DNA of 64,000 nt from Penelope pileata. Taxonomy: Eukaryota > Chordata > Aves > Galliformes > Cracidae. Location: NCBI GenBank assembly GCA_013396635.1, contig WBMW01003834.1:672541-736540 (forward strand), read 5' to 3'. The translations under genes and the position numbers were made by a program. Below the pieces are notes generated by a model, which had not been told where the DNA came from, searched no databases, and was given only the letters and a program-made list of their open reading frames with translations. Below are positions 26,402 through 39,900 of this stretch, one piece after another (the first letter of the stretch is position 1; each line of letters begins with the position of its first letter).

Positions 26402-28575
26402 CTGTCAAGTAATTGCAGTGGTAGAAAAATATACTTCACTGTATCTTTTATTTTATATAATATTTTAATCAATTGCAATCTTAACATGATACTAGTAAAC
26501 ATACTTTATATATACATACGCACACATGCATATGTAGATGACAATACAAGAAAACAAGTTTTTTCTCCATAATGGAATAATATTTCTCTAGCAATTGAGT
26601 TTTAATAGTCTACAAACAATGTAATTCATGCTAAGAATCTGCCATATCTTCATGAATTGCTTTCAGTATTTTTCTTGGAAAGAAAGAGACTTACGTATGG
26701 GAAAATAAACAAAAGTGAATCTGCTCTATTCTCCTGTGTGCATTTCAGTTGCATCACGTTAAAGTTTATAGCAAGCATGAGAGGCCATAATTCATCCTCT
26801 CCAACTGCTTTTCTAATACTGCATGCTCACATAATGCAGGTTGGAATGAATGAAGTGACCAGAAACTACTGTAAAATGCACAATGGTAGTTTAAACAATT
26901 CGGTTCACTTTTGTGATTATTTTTCTTTTGGTGAAGATGTAAATTCATTACTTCAACCACTGAAATCTTCTGCTGTAGACAGTAACAAGGAAAAGTATCC
27001 ACATGACCTAGCCAAAAGATCAAAGCTACAGGTTTTTTTAACTTCATAGAAGTGGGGCATTTTATCCACAGTGCTATGTGATAATGGGAGGCTAAATTTA
27101 ATGTCTGTTTCCACTTCCGTGCCAGATTCCCAAATTCACATGGGTAAAGCCATTAATCAGTCTTCTCATTTCCTAGACGCATAGGAAGTAAGGTAATGAC
27201 TACTCCCTGCTTCACAGTTGTATTTGATGACTGAAATTAACACTGGCCAGGATCTCAGATAAAAACACTAGAAACAACAACAACAAGCAAATAAACACCT
27301 TCTTAAACTCTCTTGTAAGAGCAAGAGAAAGGCTGTCAAGCATTGCGTTTTGAGTGGAAGCTGCAGCATGGTCTCACCTCTCCTCGTGCGCAGCACGGCC
27401 AGGCAGCATTGTGCTGCTCTGCTCTCCTGGGACGTTCCCTTCCTGGCCCTATTGTCCTGGACCGGAATACACAGCTAGCACCATGCATGTGGAAGACTTG
27501 ATTTTTTTTTTTTTATTTTTTTTAATGCAGACCCTGAGGTCAGGCAATTCTAATAACATTTAACCCAAGGACGAGGACAATGGGCTAAGACACAGAGGAC
27601 TTGGCCTGGCTCCGAGCTGGGGGGGACAGACTGTGCTCTGCTTGGGACTGTTGGTCACTACTCCTGCTGCAGTGCTGTACTTGCAACAGGCCCACCCTTC
27701 CTCATCCTTAAAGAAAAAAATAATGCAGAAAATACAAAGGAAAGTCTAAGCCTTGAAGTAAGCTGAAGATGCTCTAATGGCCTACTACAAATTAAGGTAA
27801 GAAGTCTTCCACCCACTGGATGCAAACAAACATTAGAGGTGGGCACACATACAACCTAAGGGTAGCAGCAGCCTAAAATCCTCCAGTCTCCTATGCTAGG
27901 TTCTTCTGGCCAGCACTACGCAACCCCTCACTCAGCACTTCACCTCAGCTCTCAGGCCTGCCCTCCTGTGCTCGTCTTTTCCCTGCAGTGAGGCACAATG
28001 ATGGAGGTGACATTTAAGTCATCTGGACATGATATTCCCTTACCCCACCCCCTGCTTCCCCACTGCGCCCACATGGCTTTGCCCAACATGCACCACATAC
28101 GCACCACATGAGGACTCATCTCCCATCCAGCCTCCTAGGAGCATATGGGCAGACCAACAGTCAGCTCAGAAGCGCCAGGGGCCAGAGGTTTGGGGTTTGC
28201 TCTCCTTTGGGAAGGAACTGTGGCATAAACTGAATTCCAGTGGCAACTAAGCCCTGTGCTGCGAGAGAAGGGCAAGTTGGGGGTGCATATGTGTTGGCTG
28301 ACACAAGCATGTAGATACCAAATCTCAGGATGATCCAAGTCTTAGTCACACAGGAAGCAAACATGACTTAGCCATATGATTTGGGAATGGTTAAACTAAT
28401 CAGAGCATCAAAGTCTTTTCCCTATGTTTAACAATGGTATAACTTCAACATTAGCTGATTAATGTGAGGACCAAAACCACCTGAAACAGCAGAGGGCACT
28501 CAGGCAGCCTCCTGAGAGCAGGCACGTCCCAACAGCAATTAGGCTTGTGCTGCTCTGCTCAGTTCTCATTCATAC
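26402..28575 (-). other. Intron of MICAL2
   Basis: A 2.2-kb intron with a T-rich run near 27.50-27.53 kb and no other feature seen. Confidence 0.8.
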
Positions 28576-28673
28576 CTGAGCTTGGGGATGATCCTCTCCA
28601 AGATCGCTTTGACAGCTGGCTGAGCTGTCCTTCCAGTGTAGCCCGGGTTTCTTGTTAGACAGTAGAGGGAAAT
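28576..28673 (-). CDS. MICAL2: MICAL2/MICALCL exon, small linker exon
   Basis: This 98-nt exon has acceptor gtctttggcag and donor CTCAG|gtatga. It is phase 1 in and phase 0 out and encodes DFPLLSNKKPGLHWKDSSAS followed by CQSDLGEDHPQAQ. The phases match both neighbours (33461 ends phase 1, 26401 starts phase 0). No domain is recognised; it looks like a continuation of the unstructured central region. Confidence 0.78.
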
Positions 28674-31600
28674 CTGCCAAAGACACACATTTTTACCATT
28701 GTAATCATATTATTTTTGTCTTAAATAAAGTTCACAATTGAAGAACGACAGTAAAAGTTAGAGTCATCTGGATACAGTTTTACCCTGAAGAGCTGACCTA
28801 CAATAATGAAGTTTATAGCATCACTCGCATGTGTGCGCACGCTATACAAAACACATGTTGACATTTTCAGCAGTGAACCTCAATTTCTTCCACTTTTTGA
28901 CTGAATGAAGTGAAGCAGCTTTTGAGTTACAGAAAACCTTCTGAAAAAAATCAGTCAGTTCCAAGAGGGGTAGCCATCAGAATGAGAAAGACATGATAAA
29001 TGCAACCATCTACAAGCAGTAAGGATAGAAATAATCCTACACTATCTTAAAGTCAGGCCAAGGAGCAGCATGCTGTGGACTCTTCTAGGATGAGGCATGA
29101 TAATTAATTGCTTGAGGTCTGGAACCAAAACTTAGTTGCCGGAAAAAAAAAAAAGCATGTAGATAACTTGCACCTGAACAGGGTCAGCAAAGCTCTCTAA
29201 TATTTGTGTATGTGAGAAATGGAAATAATAAATAGTCTTTGAATGAAAGAAAAGTACCCCTGAGCCAAGATATTACCATGTCAAGCTTTGATATGACAAG
29301 TATTTTTATAGCTGAATTATCAACTCCTAAACTCAGTTATTAGTTCTGAAACCCATTGAGGCTCCCAATGCAAACACTGATTCTCCTACATAAGGATTAA
29401 AAACTCCAACAGGGCAAAAGCAACACATCAGGGACATAGAATACAATTCCTGCATGTGGACTTCAGAAAAGGGAAGCCAGGGAAAGAGGTCACGTTTTCT
29501 TTCTTCTGTGTCTCACCTGTTTGTTCCTGATCTTGATGCAATTTGTTATTCTCAGTCAAGAAGTGAGGGAAACGATGAGCTGGAGTTCATTAAAGCACTC
29601 CCGCAGGGACCAGCAACAAGAGGTTGAAATGAGACAAATCCAGCTTTTGTCATCCAATTAAAAGGAATACCACATCTCTGATCTGCTGCTGGTCTTGCTT
29701 TATCTTTTTGCAAGGAGTTTTTGAGATAGAGGGTGTAAAATGGAAGGGGGGTAGGAGGAAATAGCACCTTTCAAATAATTTCAGACATTGAGAGTCCAGT
29801 AGCGGTGTTACAAGAAATCATCATCAAAACATAACCTCCTCCATCTTTTCTTTCACAGCCTATCTCACCCTACACCAGTTCTTACTCTCCAATAACAGTG
29901 CGACTCCCCTTCCCTTTGCTGCACATCCCAGGCCATTTGCAGAGCTGTGACCTTCCCACCCCATTCAGCTCCACGCAGGCTGACAGAGATCCTCCTGCAC
30001 TTCCTGGGTTTGCCCTAACTAGGGGCTGCCCTCAGTCTGTATTCCCCCTCCTCCAGTGCCTGGTTGTGAGATCAGGGCAAGGAGTTGCATCTCTGCATGG
30101 CTTTTCTGTTACTATGTGCAACGGAGGAAATCACTTTTTTCCTTCCTGCAGCCCCAAGGTTCTGTAGGACAGCAGCACATCCCACAGCAGCTCCTGCAGA
30201 AGTGCCTTCACGCACAAGGACAAGGCCTGTACACACAAGAGCATCGCTTTGCACAATATCCCAGCTCATTGTCTTGCACAGAGATAACTGATTTATTCCC
30301 AGTGTCTCATTGAACCTACATTTGCAGAACCTACATTTGCAGCTTGACATTCAAAACATGATTTAAAAAAATAAATGAATCCCTAGGGCTTTACAAAAAC
30401 CTGCTTGGCACAAAGGCTCCTCACTGTGACCAAGATAACAAATAAGAGCACAGCACTGTCTGTGGATGCAAGATGGGGATTACAGATTTTGAAAGGTAAT
30501 ATCCTGCCCTGAATCTTTTGGCCAATATAGAAATGACACCAATTTCCTTTCCTTGGCTGCATACCTTGTGCTGTTTATGAAACATATGCGTTTTGGGAAA
30601 TAAGTCGCAAAAGGAGACAGATTTTTCTTTAATGTGACTGATGATCATATGAATTGTTGCAACTAAATATTAAGTGGATTAAATATAGAAACTGAGACTC
30701 ACAATGTTCCTCTAGAGAGTGAAAAACGTCTTTATTCTGTTTCCAGTATATGCTGAATGTACTTTACACCTCATTTTAAAAGCATACTTGAGGTTCAGAC
30801 CAACTCATGCAGCTCGTAGCTTCCCTCTCAAAGAGTTCTAGCTCCCCCTAGAGCCCTCCAGAGGGGCAAGGACGCTTTTAAATAAGATGACGAGAAAATT
30901 AATTGGCAAACGACTAGTACATTTGCTGAGAACAGGCTGAAAATGAATAGAAATTAAGATTCACTCCCGGTCTGGCCTTCTTTTCTCTGCAATTGCAGAG
31001 GAGCTGCAGCGAGGCGGGTGGATGGCCCTGCTACGAGCAGCAGAGGTGCGAGTGGGGAGGACCAGCTCTTTCTGGGACCACCACCCAGGAGGAAGAGCGC
31101 TTAAGCACAGCCACGGATGCAAGGAGTGATCACTCTGCATTTCAAAAGCAAACTGCACACAGACCAGGTTGCTACTGAACACAGTGCATTCCTGTTCACG
31201 TCTCATTGGCAGAGAACGGCCAGTCTAAATCACATGGAACTGTCTGAGGAGAACCAGTAATGCTGGTTACTTAATTCTCTGGATGCTGCAGTGGTAAAAG
31301 AATAGGAGATGTAATATGAATTAGACACGGACAGATAAATACTTATGGTTTCCCTTATTCGCCAAAGATGGGAGCAATCACATGAAAAGAGAATTTGATC
31401 TTTTTGGGACAAGAAAATGGGAATTAAATACTTTTTTATGTTTTATCTCTCATCTCCTCACCTAGTGACTCAAATACAAAACTTTTCAAGGAAAGGGAAA
31501 TTAGGCTTTTATGAGAAAGGAATACAGGATACCGTACAAGTAAGATGCAATCACTTCTTAGATTGTACTCACTCGTTTGGATTTTTCTCCTCCAACTCTG

Positions 31601-31674
31601 GTACTTATTTAACGCAGCGGAGTGAAAGCTGTTGGCTCTCTGTAGCGCTAAACAGAAGCAGAAAAGAGACGGTC

Positions 31675-31835
31675 AGCTAACGCAGCAGCAGCCGGGCCGC
31701 ACAGCCCCGGCTCTCGCTCCGGCAGCGCAGGAGCCGCCCGGGAGGGGGCACTGCGGGGCTGCGGCTGCTGCCGGCCGCGGGGCTGGGGCAGCGGGGAGGG
31801 AAGGGCCCCGTGTGCGGGGCCACGGTGGGCTCTGC
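31675..31835. promoter_or_regulatory. Small CpG-dense island, possible internal promoter
   Basis: About 150 bp hold roughly 18 CpG dinucleotides and very high G+C within otherwise AT-rich introns. On the minus strand it is followed by a good donor-like site (AACGA|gtgagt, boundary at 31573) that could end a noncoding first exon. The direction is not certain: no TATA box or initiator is obvious, and a plus-strand noncoding RNA is equally possible. Confidence 0.4.
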
Positions 31836-32490
31836 CTTCGGAACAAGGCCTCTTTATTCAGGGGTCCATTTAAATTGCTGTGCAAAATCCCCTCTTTTCT
31901 GGTTCAATTAAAAATGCATATATGGGGCGGTGGGGGGCAGGAAGACATGAATGCTGGTGGCCCTTCGCTGCAGCAAAATCATTTCCCAGCTGTTCCATCA
32001 TAGCAGAAGGCTCCTTGCAGAAAGGAGGAAGCCAGATCCTTGCAGCAGTCCTTCGAGGGCTGCCCAAAACCCAGGAGAACAAATCAGAGGACCTGGGTGC
32101 TTGAGCACCGCATAGACCTCTGGGATAAAACCCTGCCCAGAGTGCTGAGAGGACCGTGGTGTTCAGTGTAACTCTTATTTTAAACATGGGGTTAAGTCAG
32201 AACACCACACTGAAAGCCAGGAATTCCATTTGTGGCAAACAGGCTTTGGAAGCTCACTGCTGTTCAGCAGGTACACGTGAGATCTGAAATAAATGCTGGT
32301 TTCAATACAGCCTTTTCCATGCGGAAGAGTGATAGCATCAAATGCAATTAATAAACCCCAAGTCCCATGGAGTTTCTCGAGGCCCAGCCATAAGCTGTCA
32401 GTGTATGGGATGCCCAAGAAGATGGACACCAATCACTGCTGCACATAAGGCTGCAGTCAGAGAGCTCTGGGAGAAGTTCCCCTCTCCTCT

Positions 32491-32509
32491 GAAAAAAAAA
32501 AAAAAAAAA
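32491..32509. repeat. Poly-A tract
   Basis: An uninterrupted A run of about 19 nt lies in the intron between 28673 and 33461. Confidence 0.8.
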
Positions 32510-33460
32510 GACTTTCCCTGGGTACACCCACACGCACTGTCCAGATAGCCAATCCCTGGCTCCACTCACACATTGCACCAGCACAGCCACTGTCGCCCAG
32601 AAGCACTGGCCAGCTCTAGGGCAGGTCTGTGCCCACAGTACCACAGCTGCCAGCTCAGGAGGTGAGCACAGCCCCACACAGCACCTTCTGGGGGGAGCAG
32701 GCAGCAGAGCCTGAGCCTGGTGGAGCTCTAGAGATGCCTTCTGAAGCAGCAGGTCCACCACAGCTCCAACACATCACCACGTGGCCCTAAAACACAGGGG
32801 TCCTCATTGCAGGTGCTCCTCCTGGGCTGTTTTTAGCCCATCTTTTAGGGCCAACCTCCAGCTCCAGAAAGGAGTTTTCACTTGGAAGTGGACTGCCCCT
32901 CAAGCTCTCACCACCTCCCTACCAGCTATATCCTTCCCATGGTGTGCTTTCTGTGGACACAAATAGTTCAAGCAGCTACTGATATAAATATAAGAACCAA
33001 CAGAGCAGAGCGCTCCGGTGCTTCCAAAAATCGCCCTTGCTTATTCAACGCCACAGATATTGCACAGGCTGCTAAAAATACTCAAGCATTTTACTGGAGA
33101 GAAAGCACCCACTGCCCTGCAGGTTGGGCAGGAGCCACTGCTGCCCTGCGTGCCCTGAGGGGCAGAGCAAGGTCCAGGAGCACCCTGCCCAGTGGGGCCT
33201 TGCAGCAGCTCATATGCATTTTTGTGCAACCAGACCAAAAGTGTTCAGGATTCAATCAATGAGTAAAGAAGAAGGCAATCTTCTGAACACTGCTAGAGCA
33301 CCCAAAAAGCAGAAATCCTCCAAAACGAAGGCACTGCTAAGTGGTACAGCCTGGCCACATTGCTAGTGGTTGTGAAGAATGATTGTTTTGTGAACCTCTC
33401 CTTCGCAACCTCTCTCTCAAACCCAACTTCAGCCCCCCAGGCACAGGGGATGCCACTTAC

Positions 33461-33633
33461 CATCAGCAACTTTGGATGCTCTGCAGCTTTCCTCGGGCTC
33501 CACAGGGCTCCTGGCGAGCAATGTCCAGCGGCGGGGGGGGCTCGGGCAGGCAGGGGGCTCCAGCAGTGAGGTCTGTCCTTCACCCACCTCAGAGCTGGAG
33601 GAGTTGCCGTTAAAATCAGACTCCCCCTCAGAG
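33461..33633 (-). CDS. MICAL2: MICAL2/MICALCL exon, acidic Ser-rich segment
   Basis: Bounded by acceptor cttccccctag and donor GATG|gtaagt, this 173-nt exon is phase 2 in and phase 1 out. Joined to the previous exon it reads SDAS-SSEGESDFNGNSSSSE, then a Pro-rich section ending SCRASKVAD. The frame stays open exactly from splice site to splice site. The low-complexity acidic/Ser/Pro composition indicates a disordered linker. The exon is clearly GC-richer than the flanking introns. Confidence 0.83.
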
Positions 33634-34725
33634 CTAGGGGGAAGGAGAAGAGAGGAGAAGAGAGCAGGACAGTTCAGAAGGCACAGGGAATGCAGGTGTT
33701 TATTTCCCCTTTCGTGCAATGAGCATTGGCATCAGCACTGACAGCACTGTGGGCTACAGAGAAATAGAGGTTTTGCAGCCAGAGCTGGCATCTTTATTTT
33801 GCATTTTTTGTTGTTATTAGTTCAGCACTGTCACTTGCTGTGGACACCACACAGCTGAGATATCCATGCTCCTGTAATACTTCTGCTACCCAGATTCTGC
33901 ACAAAACCTGGACTGAACCTGCTGCAGACAGCCCTGCTTTGTGGGAGCCATCGGGATGGCACAGAGAGTGCAAGGAGAGGCCAGACGTAAATGTAATTAA
34001 AAGCATGCTACACAAATTAAAATTATACTACACAAACACGTACCCAGGGTGACATAATGTGTTGTGACCTTGCCTCTGGGTGGGAGAATGACCTGTGCAG
34101 GCGGTTATTAGTCTTTTTTTTTCCCCAATATTAAGAGGATTTCTTTCATCTGTAAAGGCCAAATTGTAGGGAATGGGCACTTTCAGGCCTTCTGATGTGA
34201 CCACATTCCCACCACCATAAATAAGTGTACCACCACGCAATTCAGCCTATTTTTAACGAAGACAACGCTAACAGTTCTTAGACTTATTGTGATGATTAAT
34301 GAGGAACTTGAAAATGAGGAGCTTATACCCTCTTATGTTGGTGTGGCAGGAGAAAGCTGTTTCATATTTATGTAGCACTCACTGCCTCGTAGAAAGTAAC
34401 CACTAATTACAACAGCCACAGGACAGAGCCCACACAACACAGGGAAGGCAAGTGAAAGGAAAGGCTGTGACTGGGAAGTGCAGCCATGCAGCAGGGGCTG
34501 GAAGAAAACCTCTCCGGATGGCTCAGGTTAAGCAGCAAGTTTCTGATGGCTTGACTTTGTGTAACACATAACCAGATCAGACAGTGGCTGCAGACAGTCT
34601 AAAAGCCAATTAAAAGCCAATGTACACGCCATGTTTGTAGCACCAGCCAGCCCTGGATCCCTGCATCTCCCAGATCAAACCAGCACCAGGGGAGCTGCGG
34701 GTTAGCAAGTTCCCTGGTGGTGGCA

Positions 34726-34826
34726 CTACTATATAAACTTATATACATATACATTATATACATATATTTATACACACACACTCATTCATCTCTCTCTCTC
34801 TATATAAAATATATATTTTATATATG
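34726..34826. repeat. Compound microsatellite (TA/TACA, CA, CT, TATA)
   Basis: About 100 nt of alternating TATA/TACATA, CACACA, TCTCTC and TATATA blocks form a compound dinucleotide repeat, probably polymorphic, within a MICAL2 intron. Confidence 0.85.
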
Positions 34827-36290
34827 AAGTCTTTGATAGTTGAGATTGCAAGATACCACACTGAGATTGGGCAGAACGCCACACAAAAGACGTGCTATGA
34901 ATACTGATAGATATATTCCTGTTTTAAAGAGCAGAACATTTATTTCCCTTGGCTGGCAAAGACCTAAGTGCTGTAGGATGAGGCTTGCCCTCCGAGCTCT
35001 GCTTGATAGGCAGTCATTATTCACAAGCACTAAAGCTTGAACTGAAAAGCTCTTCAACTGAGCTGGTTGTTTTTCCGGCCCCATGCTCACTCAGACCTTG
35101 CAATGCCATTTGTCACTTGCTATTTCACTCACCAACCCTTTTTAGGCAATGGCTCACCGGCCAGAGCAGCACAAGTGCACGGCCCCTGAAGGCAGCGCGG
35201 GAAGCTGATCTCAGGGGCACTGGCACGCGCCGTCCTGGTGACAGCAGCAGCGTCACCCTGGACAGGAACCAGGGGCCTCTCCACAAACACAGTTGGAGGA
35301 AAAGAGGCTGATCCCTCAGATCAGGGGGATTAGCTGGCTCCTCTCTCTGCACACTGCTCATGTGTGAGGCACAAAGAGCCTCAGGGTATTAGCGTGGGTA
35401 CAAGCAGGCACGCTGCAGCGAGATCTGTCCAACGGGCAGGAAACCTCTCCCTGAGCTCTCCTTTCTCTGTGGGGGAGAGACCTCAGCTGAGATTTATCCT
35501 TTCCCTGAAGAACACCCTGACACATGGCAGAGCACAAATCTCATTTAAACTCCAACATGGAACAGCAGAGTTTCATTTGTAAGAAGGTTGCCCTCAACAA
35601 CGCATACGCATCACCAAGAATCAGGGTTAAAAGGCCTACAAGACTTTGAGTGAGCTTCATCACAGAGTAATAGCTCTGTTTGCAACAGTCAGCTTTGGGT
35701 TTGCTTTGTTGTTTTTTCTTAAATTCTCAGTAAGGAAAACTACTTTACTTGGAAGATATCAATCTAATCTTTATTATAACTGGAGTGAACTCCCACTGAA
35801 TCCTGCCCAGAAAACCAATATATTATAGTTTTTACACAGAAATCAGGCTTCCTTTGACAGCTCCGGGAGAGTCATGGTATTTTGTATGACTTAGGGGTGG
35901 GCAGGCCATCAAACACCCAGCGAGGCAACGGGGCTGTGAAGCAGCCTGGTGGCCCCCATGTAGCAGGTGACTGTGCTGCAGGATGCACTCTTGCCACAGT
36001 GCGCCCACTGCCCTAATCCCTGAAGTTTTTTGGAAGAATAAATGGCTGAACCCAGGCTGATTGGAGTAATGTTTTTCTCTCTGACTCAGGCCCCTGTGTG
36101 GGATGCAAATGTTTGAATATTTCCTGCAAAGTGAGTCATATGTCTGGAGGGATTTATGGTTGTGGTAAAGAACAATTGTTTTTCTGAGAAATTTTTCTTT
36201 TTTCTTCTTTTTTAAACCCAGCTGTATGCGTATTTGATACTGTATTTTGCTATACTTTTCCACAGTACTCCAGAGAAAACCAGGCTGCTG

Positions 36291-36330
36291 TTTCTTTTCT
36301 TTTTTTTTTTCCTTTTTTTTTTTTTTTTAA
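36291..36330. repeat. T-rich tract next to exon donor
   Basis: Nearly pure T interrupted by C begins about 20 nt downstream (minus strand) of the donor at 36348, where it reads as an A-rich tract on the transcript. Confidence 0.8.
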
Positions 36331-36347
36331 AGGTCTTTTTCAAGTAC

Positions 36348-36540
36348 CTGCTTGCATCACTGGTGACCATGACCCGAACAGCAAGGAGGTTGTGCTCTGT
36401 CATTTCCTCCTCAGGGATGACCCTCACGGTGGCCCACTCGGGGGAAGGGGATGAGAACCAGCTCTCCGAGTCGAGGCGCTCCAGGACACTCTTGGCTTTC
36501 TTTGGGGAAGTAGGTTCATCGGGCACAGGCAGGCAGCAGC
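36348..36540 (-). CDS. MICAL2: MICAL2/MICALCL exon with DEPTSPKK motif
   Basis: The exon has acceptor cttttcctag and donor AGCAG|gtactt, phase 1 in and phase 2 out, 193 nt. It encodes CCLPVPDEPTSPKKAKSVLE, then a Ser/Trp/Pro-rich stretch and NLLAVRVMVTSDAS. From recall, DEPTSPKKxKS also follows the LIM region in long human MICAL2 forms, which supports real splicing from 53992 to here. The segment is probably disordered, and TSPKK and SPSPEW resemble proline-directed kinase sites (inference). A long T-rich tract lies just inside the next intron. Confidence 0.82.
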
Positions 36541-36896
36541 CTAGGAAAAGCACAAAGGTGACAGCAGGGCGTTAGGGGTCAGCTGAAGTCAGGGATCTCA
36601 GCCTCTGCTTTGGGTGGCCCTTGGCCACTGGCAGTGGTTGCTGGAGCACCAACAGCCCTGCACACCAAGACCATGCCTTCAGGCCAGGCTTTGTGGTGTG
36701 GCCCTGATGTGGTTCTCCAGCTGGGGCACAAAGAGATGGAATCTGCAGGGCAGCCGCAGGCTCTTGGCTCAGTTGGGTGGCACTGCCATCGGGTTGGATG
36801 CCCAGCAGAGGTACCAAAGACATGAGCCACCCACAATAGCAGGGGCATGTGCTCTGTTTTCAGGTCCCTGATGTGTGTGTGTGTGGTAGGCAGCAG

Positions 36897-36962
36897 ATCA
36901 CAGAATGGCTTGGGTTGGAAGGGGTCTTACAGATCATCTGGTTCCATCCCCCCAGTCAGATG
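36897..36962 (-). mobile_element. CR1 LINE 3'-end fragment
   Basis: The plus strand has atcacagaatggcttgggtt followed by ggaaggggtcttacagatcatc and a C-rich end. This is close to the complement of the classic avian CR1 3' end. Orientation is minus strand. Of the three CR1 fragments found, this looks the least diverged. Confidence 0.85.
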
Positions 36963-39900
36963 GACCAACCTTGTTTGGGTTGCCAAAACATTAGCCTTTC
37001 ATTGCAAGTTTAGGTCAACTTAGGACAGGGGGAGTGAGCAAAATAAGCACAGGCTCTTCAGAAGGTTGTTTTTGAGTGTGTGCAGCAGACACAAGCACTG
37101 ATTTGGGAAAAGAAGAAACATGACAGCATAACCCCTGTACTTTGTGTTGAGGCAGGAGGAACAAACAACAAAGCCAAGTTTCCCTAGATCATTCCAGATG
37201 GTACAGATGGAGCCAAAGGCAGGAGATCATCTCTCCCTGTGAAACCCTTAACTTCTGAGCAACTACAGCCTCCTGCACAAGCAAACACAAACATATCAGC
37301 CTTGCAAGTTTGCAAGTTCCCCTGCAGCCCAGTAGGCACAAATGGCATGCTCCAGGAACATGGCTTTGCTCAGTTCACCTCACATGTTAAATGTGGCAAA
37401 AGCACCATACATTTATTTCTTATTTACATCTGCCTAAGTGGAAACAAAAAATCAGATCTGAGATGTGGTTTGTCTTCTCATCTACGAAAGCTAAGTATGT
37501 AGTAAACATCCATTAAACTCCTTGTTAACTTGCAGCTCCTCCATACACTACAGGAGCTCGCTCAGCCCCATCCTCCTCCTCGCAAGGGTTTGCAACTCAA
37601 ACATGCAGTGTTTGCACACGATAACACAGAAAAGAAACCAGGGCAAGCGTGCCATGAGCAAACCCTTGCAGCAGGTGTCCTGGGGCAGTGACCTGCACGC
37701 TGCAGAACCATCGCTCACCCATGGGTGGCTTGGAGCAGTGATTCCCACCCATCACCACGCAACTGTCTCCAGGTCATGTTGCAGGCACATGCCCTGCGCA
37801 TCACTCCCAGTGCGGTTCCTGAATGCAAACACGTCAGGCTAACCAGTCCCTCTGCAATAGCCCACCGCTCCCCCAGATTTTATGTCATTAATGACAATAG
37901 GCAGAGCTGGCGCAGGACCAGGCTGTCACCCAGGCCACGCTGTGCCTCAGGTGCAGCCACCTCCACTTAAGGAGCCCTATTTCTCTGCTGCTCTTCAAGG
38001 TATCGCAGTGCTCTCCTTTTGGAGAGCTGCTGTGCAGTAGAAGCTGGCTTTCTCAGGAAACTGCTAGACAGCGGAGTCCTTTCTGAATGAGATGAACTTG
38101 CATTCATAGCTGAACTAACCAGGTTAAGATCAGCATCCTGCCTTAAGAAGCAAAACCACTCCTTCCTGATTTATTTAGTCAATATTTGCACTGTGGCATA
38201 TAAAGCTGAATAAACTAAGTTGCACTCAACTCCACAAAAGCAGAAAGAAGCTGAGCTGCCTCGGTGTTTCTGTACGCAGGACACCTGTGTGCGTTAACCC
38301 AAACACTGGGTTACGAACTGCAGAGGACCTTTGAAGAGATGGAAGCTGCTGCTGCAGTTTTGCACAGCAGGACTGTTCCCTGGGTTCCTGGCTTGTACAG
38401 AAGGCAGAGGTGCCCTAGACGCCCAAGAGCCAAGGTTTTCGTAGGCTCTGATGACGCTACACAATTTTACCATCCTCTCCTAAAAGGCAGCGCTGGCAGT
38501 GGGCCTTGAGCCCTGCGGTGACAGAACGCAGCCCCACAGAGCGCTTCGGGCTCTTGCACAGGGCAGGTTTCAGCCCCAGAGAACCAAGCAGAACAGAGCG
38601 CAAGCAGCAACAAGAAGCCGCTGGTGGATTCGTGTAAACACCACAGAGAGAGAGCAGTGGCCAACTCAAACAAAAGCCTGGAGGCTGCACAGACCTGAAC
38701 CCACCTGTTAATTATTACCAGCACTGCCATGGCGACACAAAGGAATTAAATGGGCCATCCGCTGGGAGACTCCACCACTGGCCTTGGCTGCCTTTCATTT
38801 TAAAGGAGCGTCATCAAGAAAATAAAAGTGATCTGATACAAATGTAAAATTTAAAATACAGAATTTCCAGCTTTATAAGTGCTTGTTTCAGGAAAAAAAA
38901 AAATTAAAGAAGAGTTGTGTGAACAAATTTCTCCTGAATCATCCTGCAGCCTGAGCACGTACACAAAGGTGAGCACACACCCATGCTGCTGAGCAGAGAC
39001 AAGGCTGCTGACACAGCAGCAGCCCTTGCATCTCCCTGTTCCAGCTGGGAGCCTCACAGCTCACCATGCACTCTGGACCACAGGGCAGGTCCACATGGAG
39101 ATGTGGGCACAGTGATGTGCCAGTGATGTGCAATCCCACAGTGGGAATACACTACTTTTTTGGGAGCCTGACTCTGCTGTGGCAACCAGGCTCTGAGCCT
39201 CTGTGCCCTGACTCCCATTATGCTGCACACTGAAAGCCAAGTGCCTCTGGTCACCACTGCAAACACCTCGGGACACGCACCCTGCGGGCTGGCAGACCAG
39301 CCCTCATAGAGGCACAGGCAGGGCCTCGTAGGAGGCTGGCTGTGCTCATCTGAGTTGTTGGGCACTTCTGGGCACCCCCGAGCTCTGGGGAAACCCAAGC
39401 TCTTGCAAAACAAAGGAGGTGGACATTCAGCCTCTACATCCAAGGTGGCAATTCCCACATAAGCCCCTAGATATTTGAATTTTCTAGTGCTTAGGTCCTC
39501 TCAGCGGTCCGTGCCTGGATGCATGTGCCATGCTATCCCACTTCTTCACTAGAAGAGAGGACAACCGGCCTTGCTGCTGTTCCCACACAGGAAGGGGCAT
39601 GCAGGCTGACTGAGCCCCACACCCAGGGCAGCAGGGCTGTGGGATGCTGTGGCCTGCTGGCGCTCCCACTCGGGTCAGGTTTCCTCCCCAGGACAGGAGA
39701 TTTACTACCGGCAGCTAAGAGACGCAGTCAGGGGAGTTGGACTTTCTAAGATAAACAAACACAATGCAAAGCTAAAGGGACATCCGGTCTCCATGACGGA
39801 AAAGGGCACAGTCCCTGTTTTCCTGCCGATGTCAGCTGGTGCTGTGCCACTGACCCCCACAGGCAGCACCAGATGTTATCAGAGGAGAGGCAAGTCATCG

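Larger units (their letters stand above)
28674..33460 (-). other. Intron of MICAL2 with a CpG cluster
   Basis: A 4.8-kb intron. It contains the CpG-dense segment at 31.68-31.83 kb and a poly-A run at 32.49 kb. No coding cassette with phase 1-to-1 was found. Confidence 0.75.
33634..36347 (-). other. Intron of MICAL2 with a compound microsatellite
   Basis: A 2.7-kb intron containing the 34.73-34.83 kb repeat and an A-rich (minus strand) tract just after the donor. Confidence 0.8.

Noticed and set aside
29519..29552. Exon-like stretch with donor ACAG|gtgaga
   Set aside because: Its 34-nt length would shift the frame between the phase-1 exons at 33461 and 28673, and its acceptor is weak.
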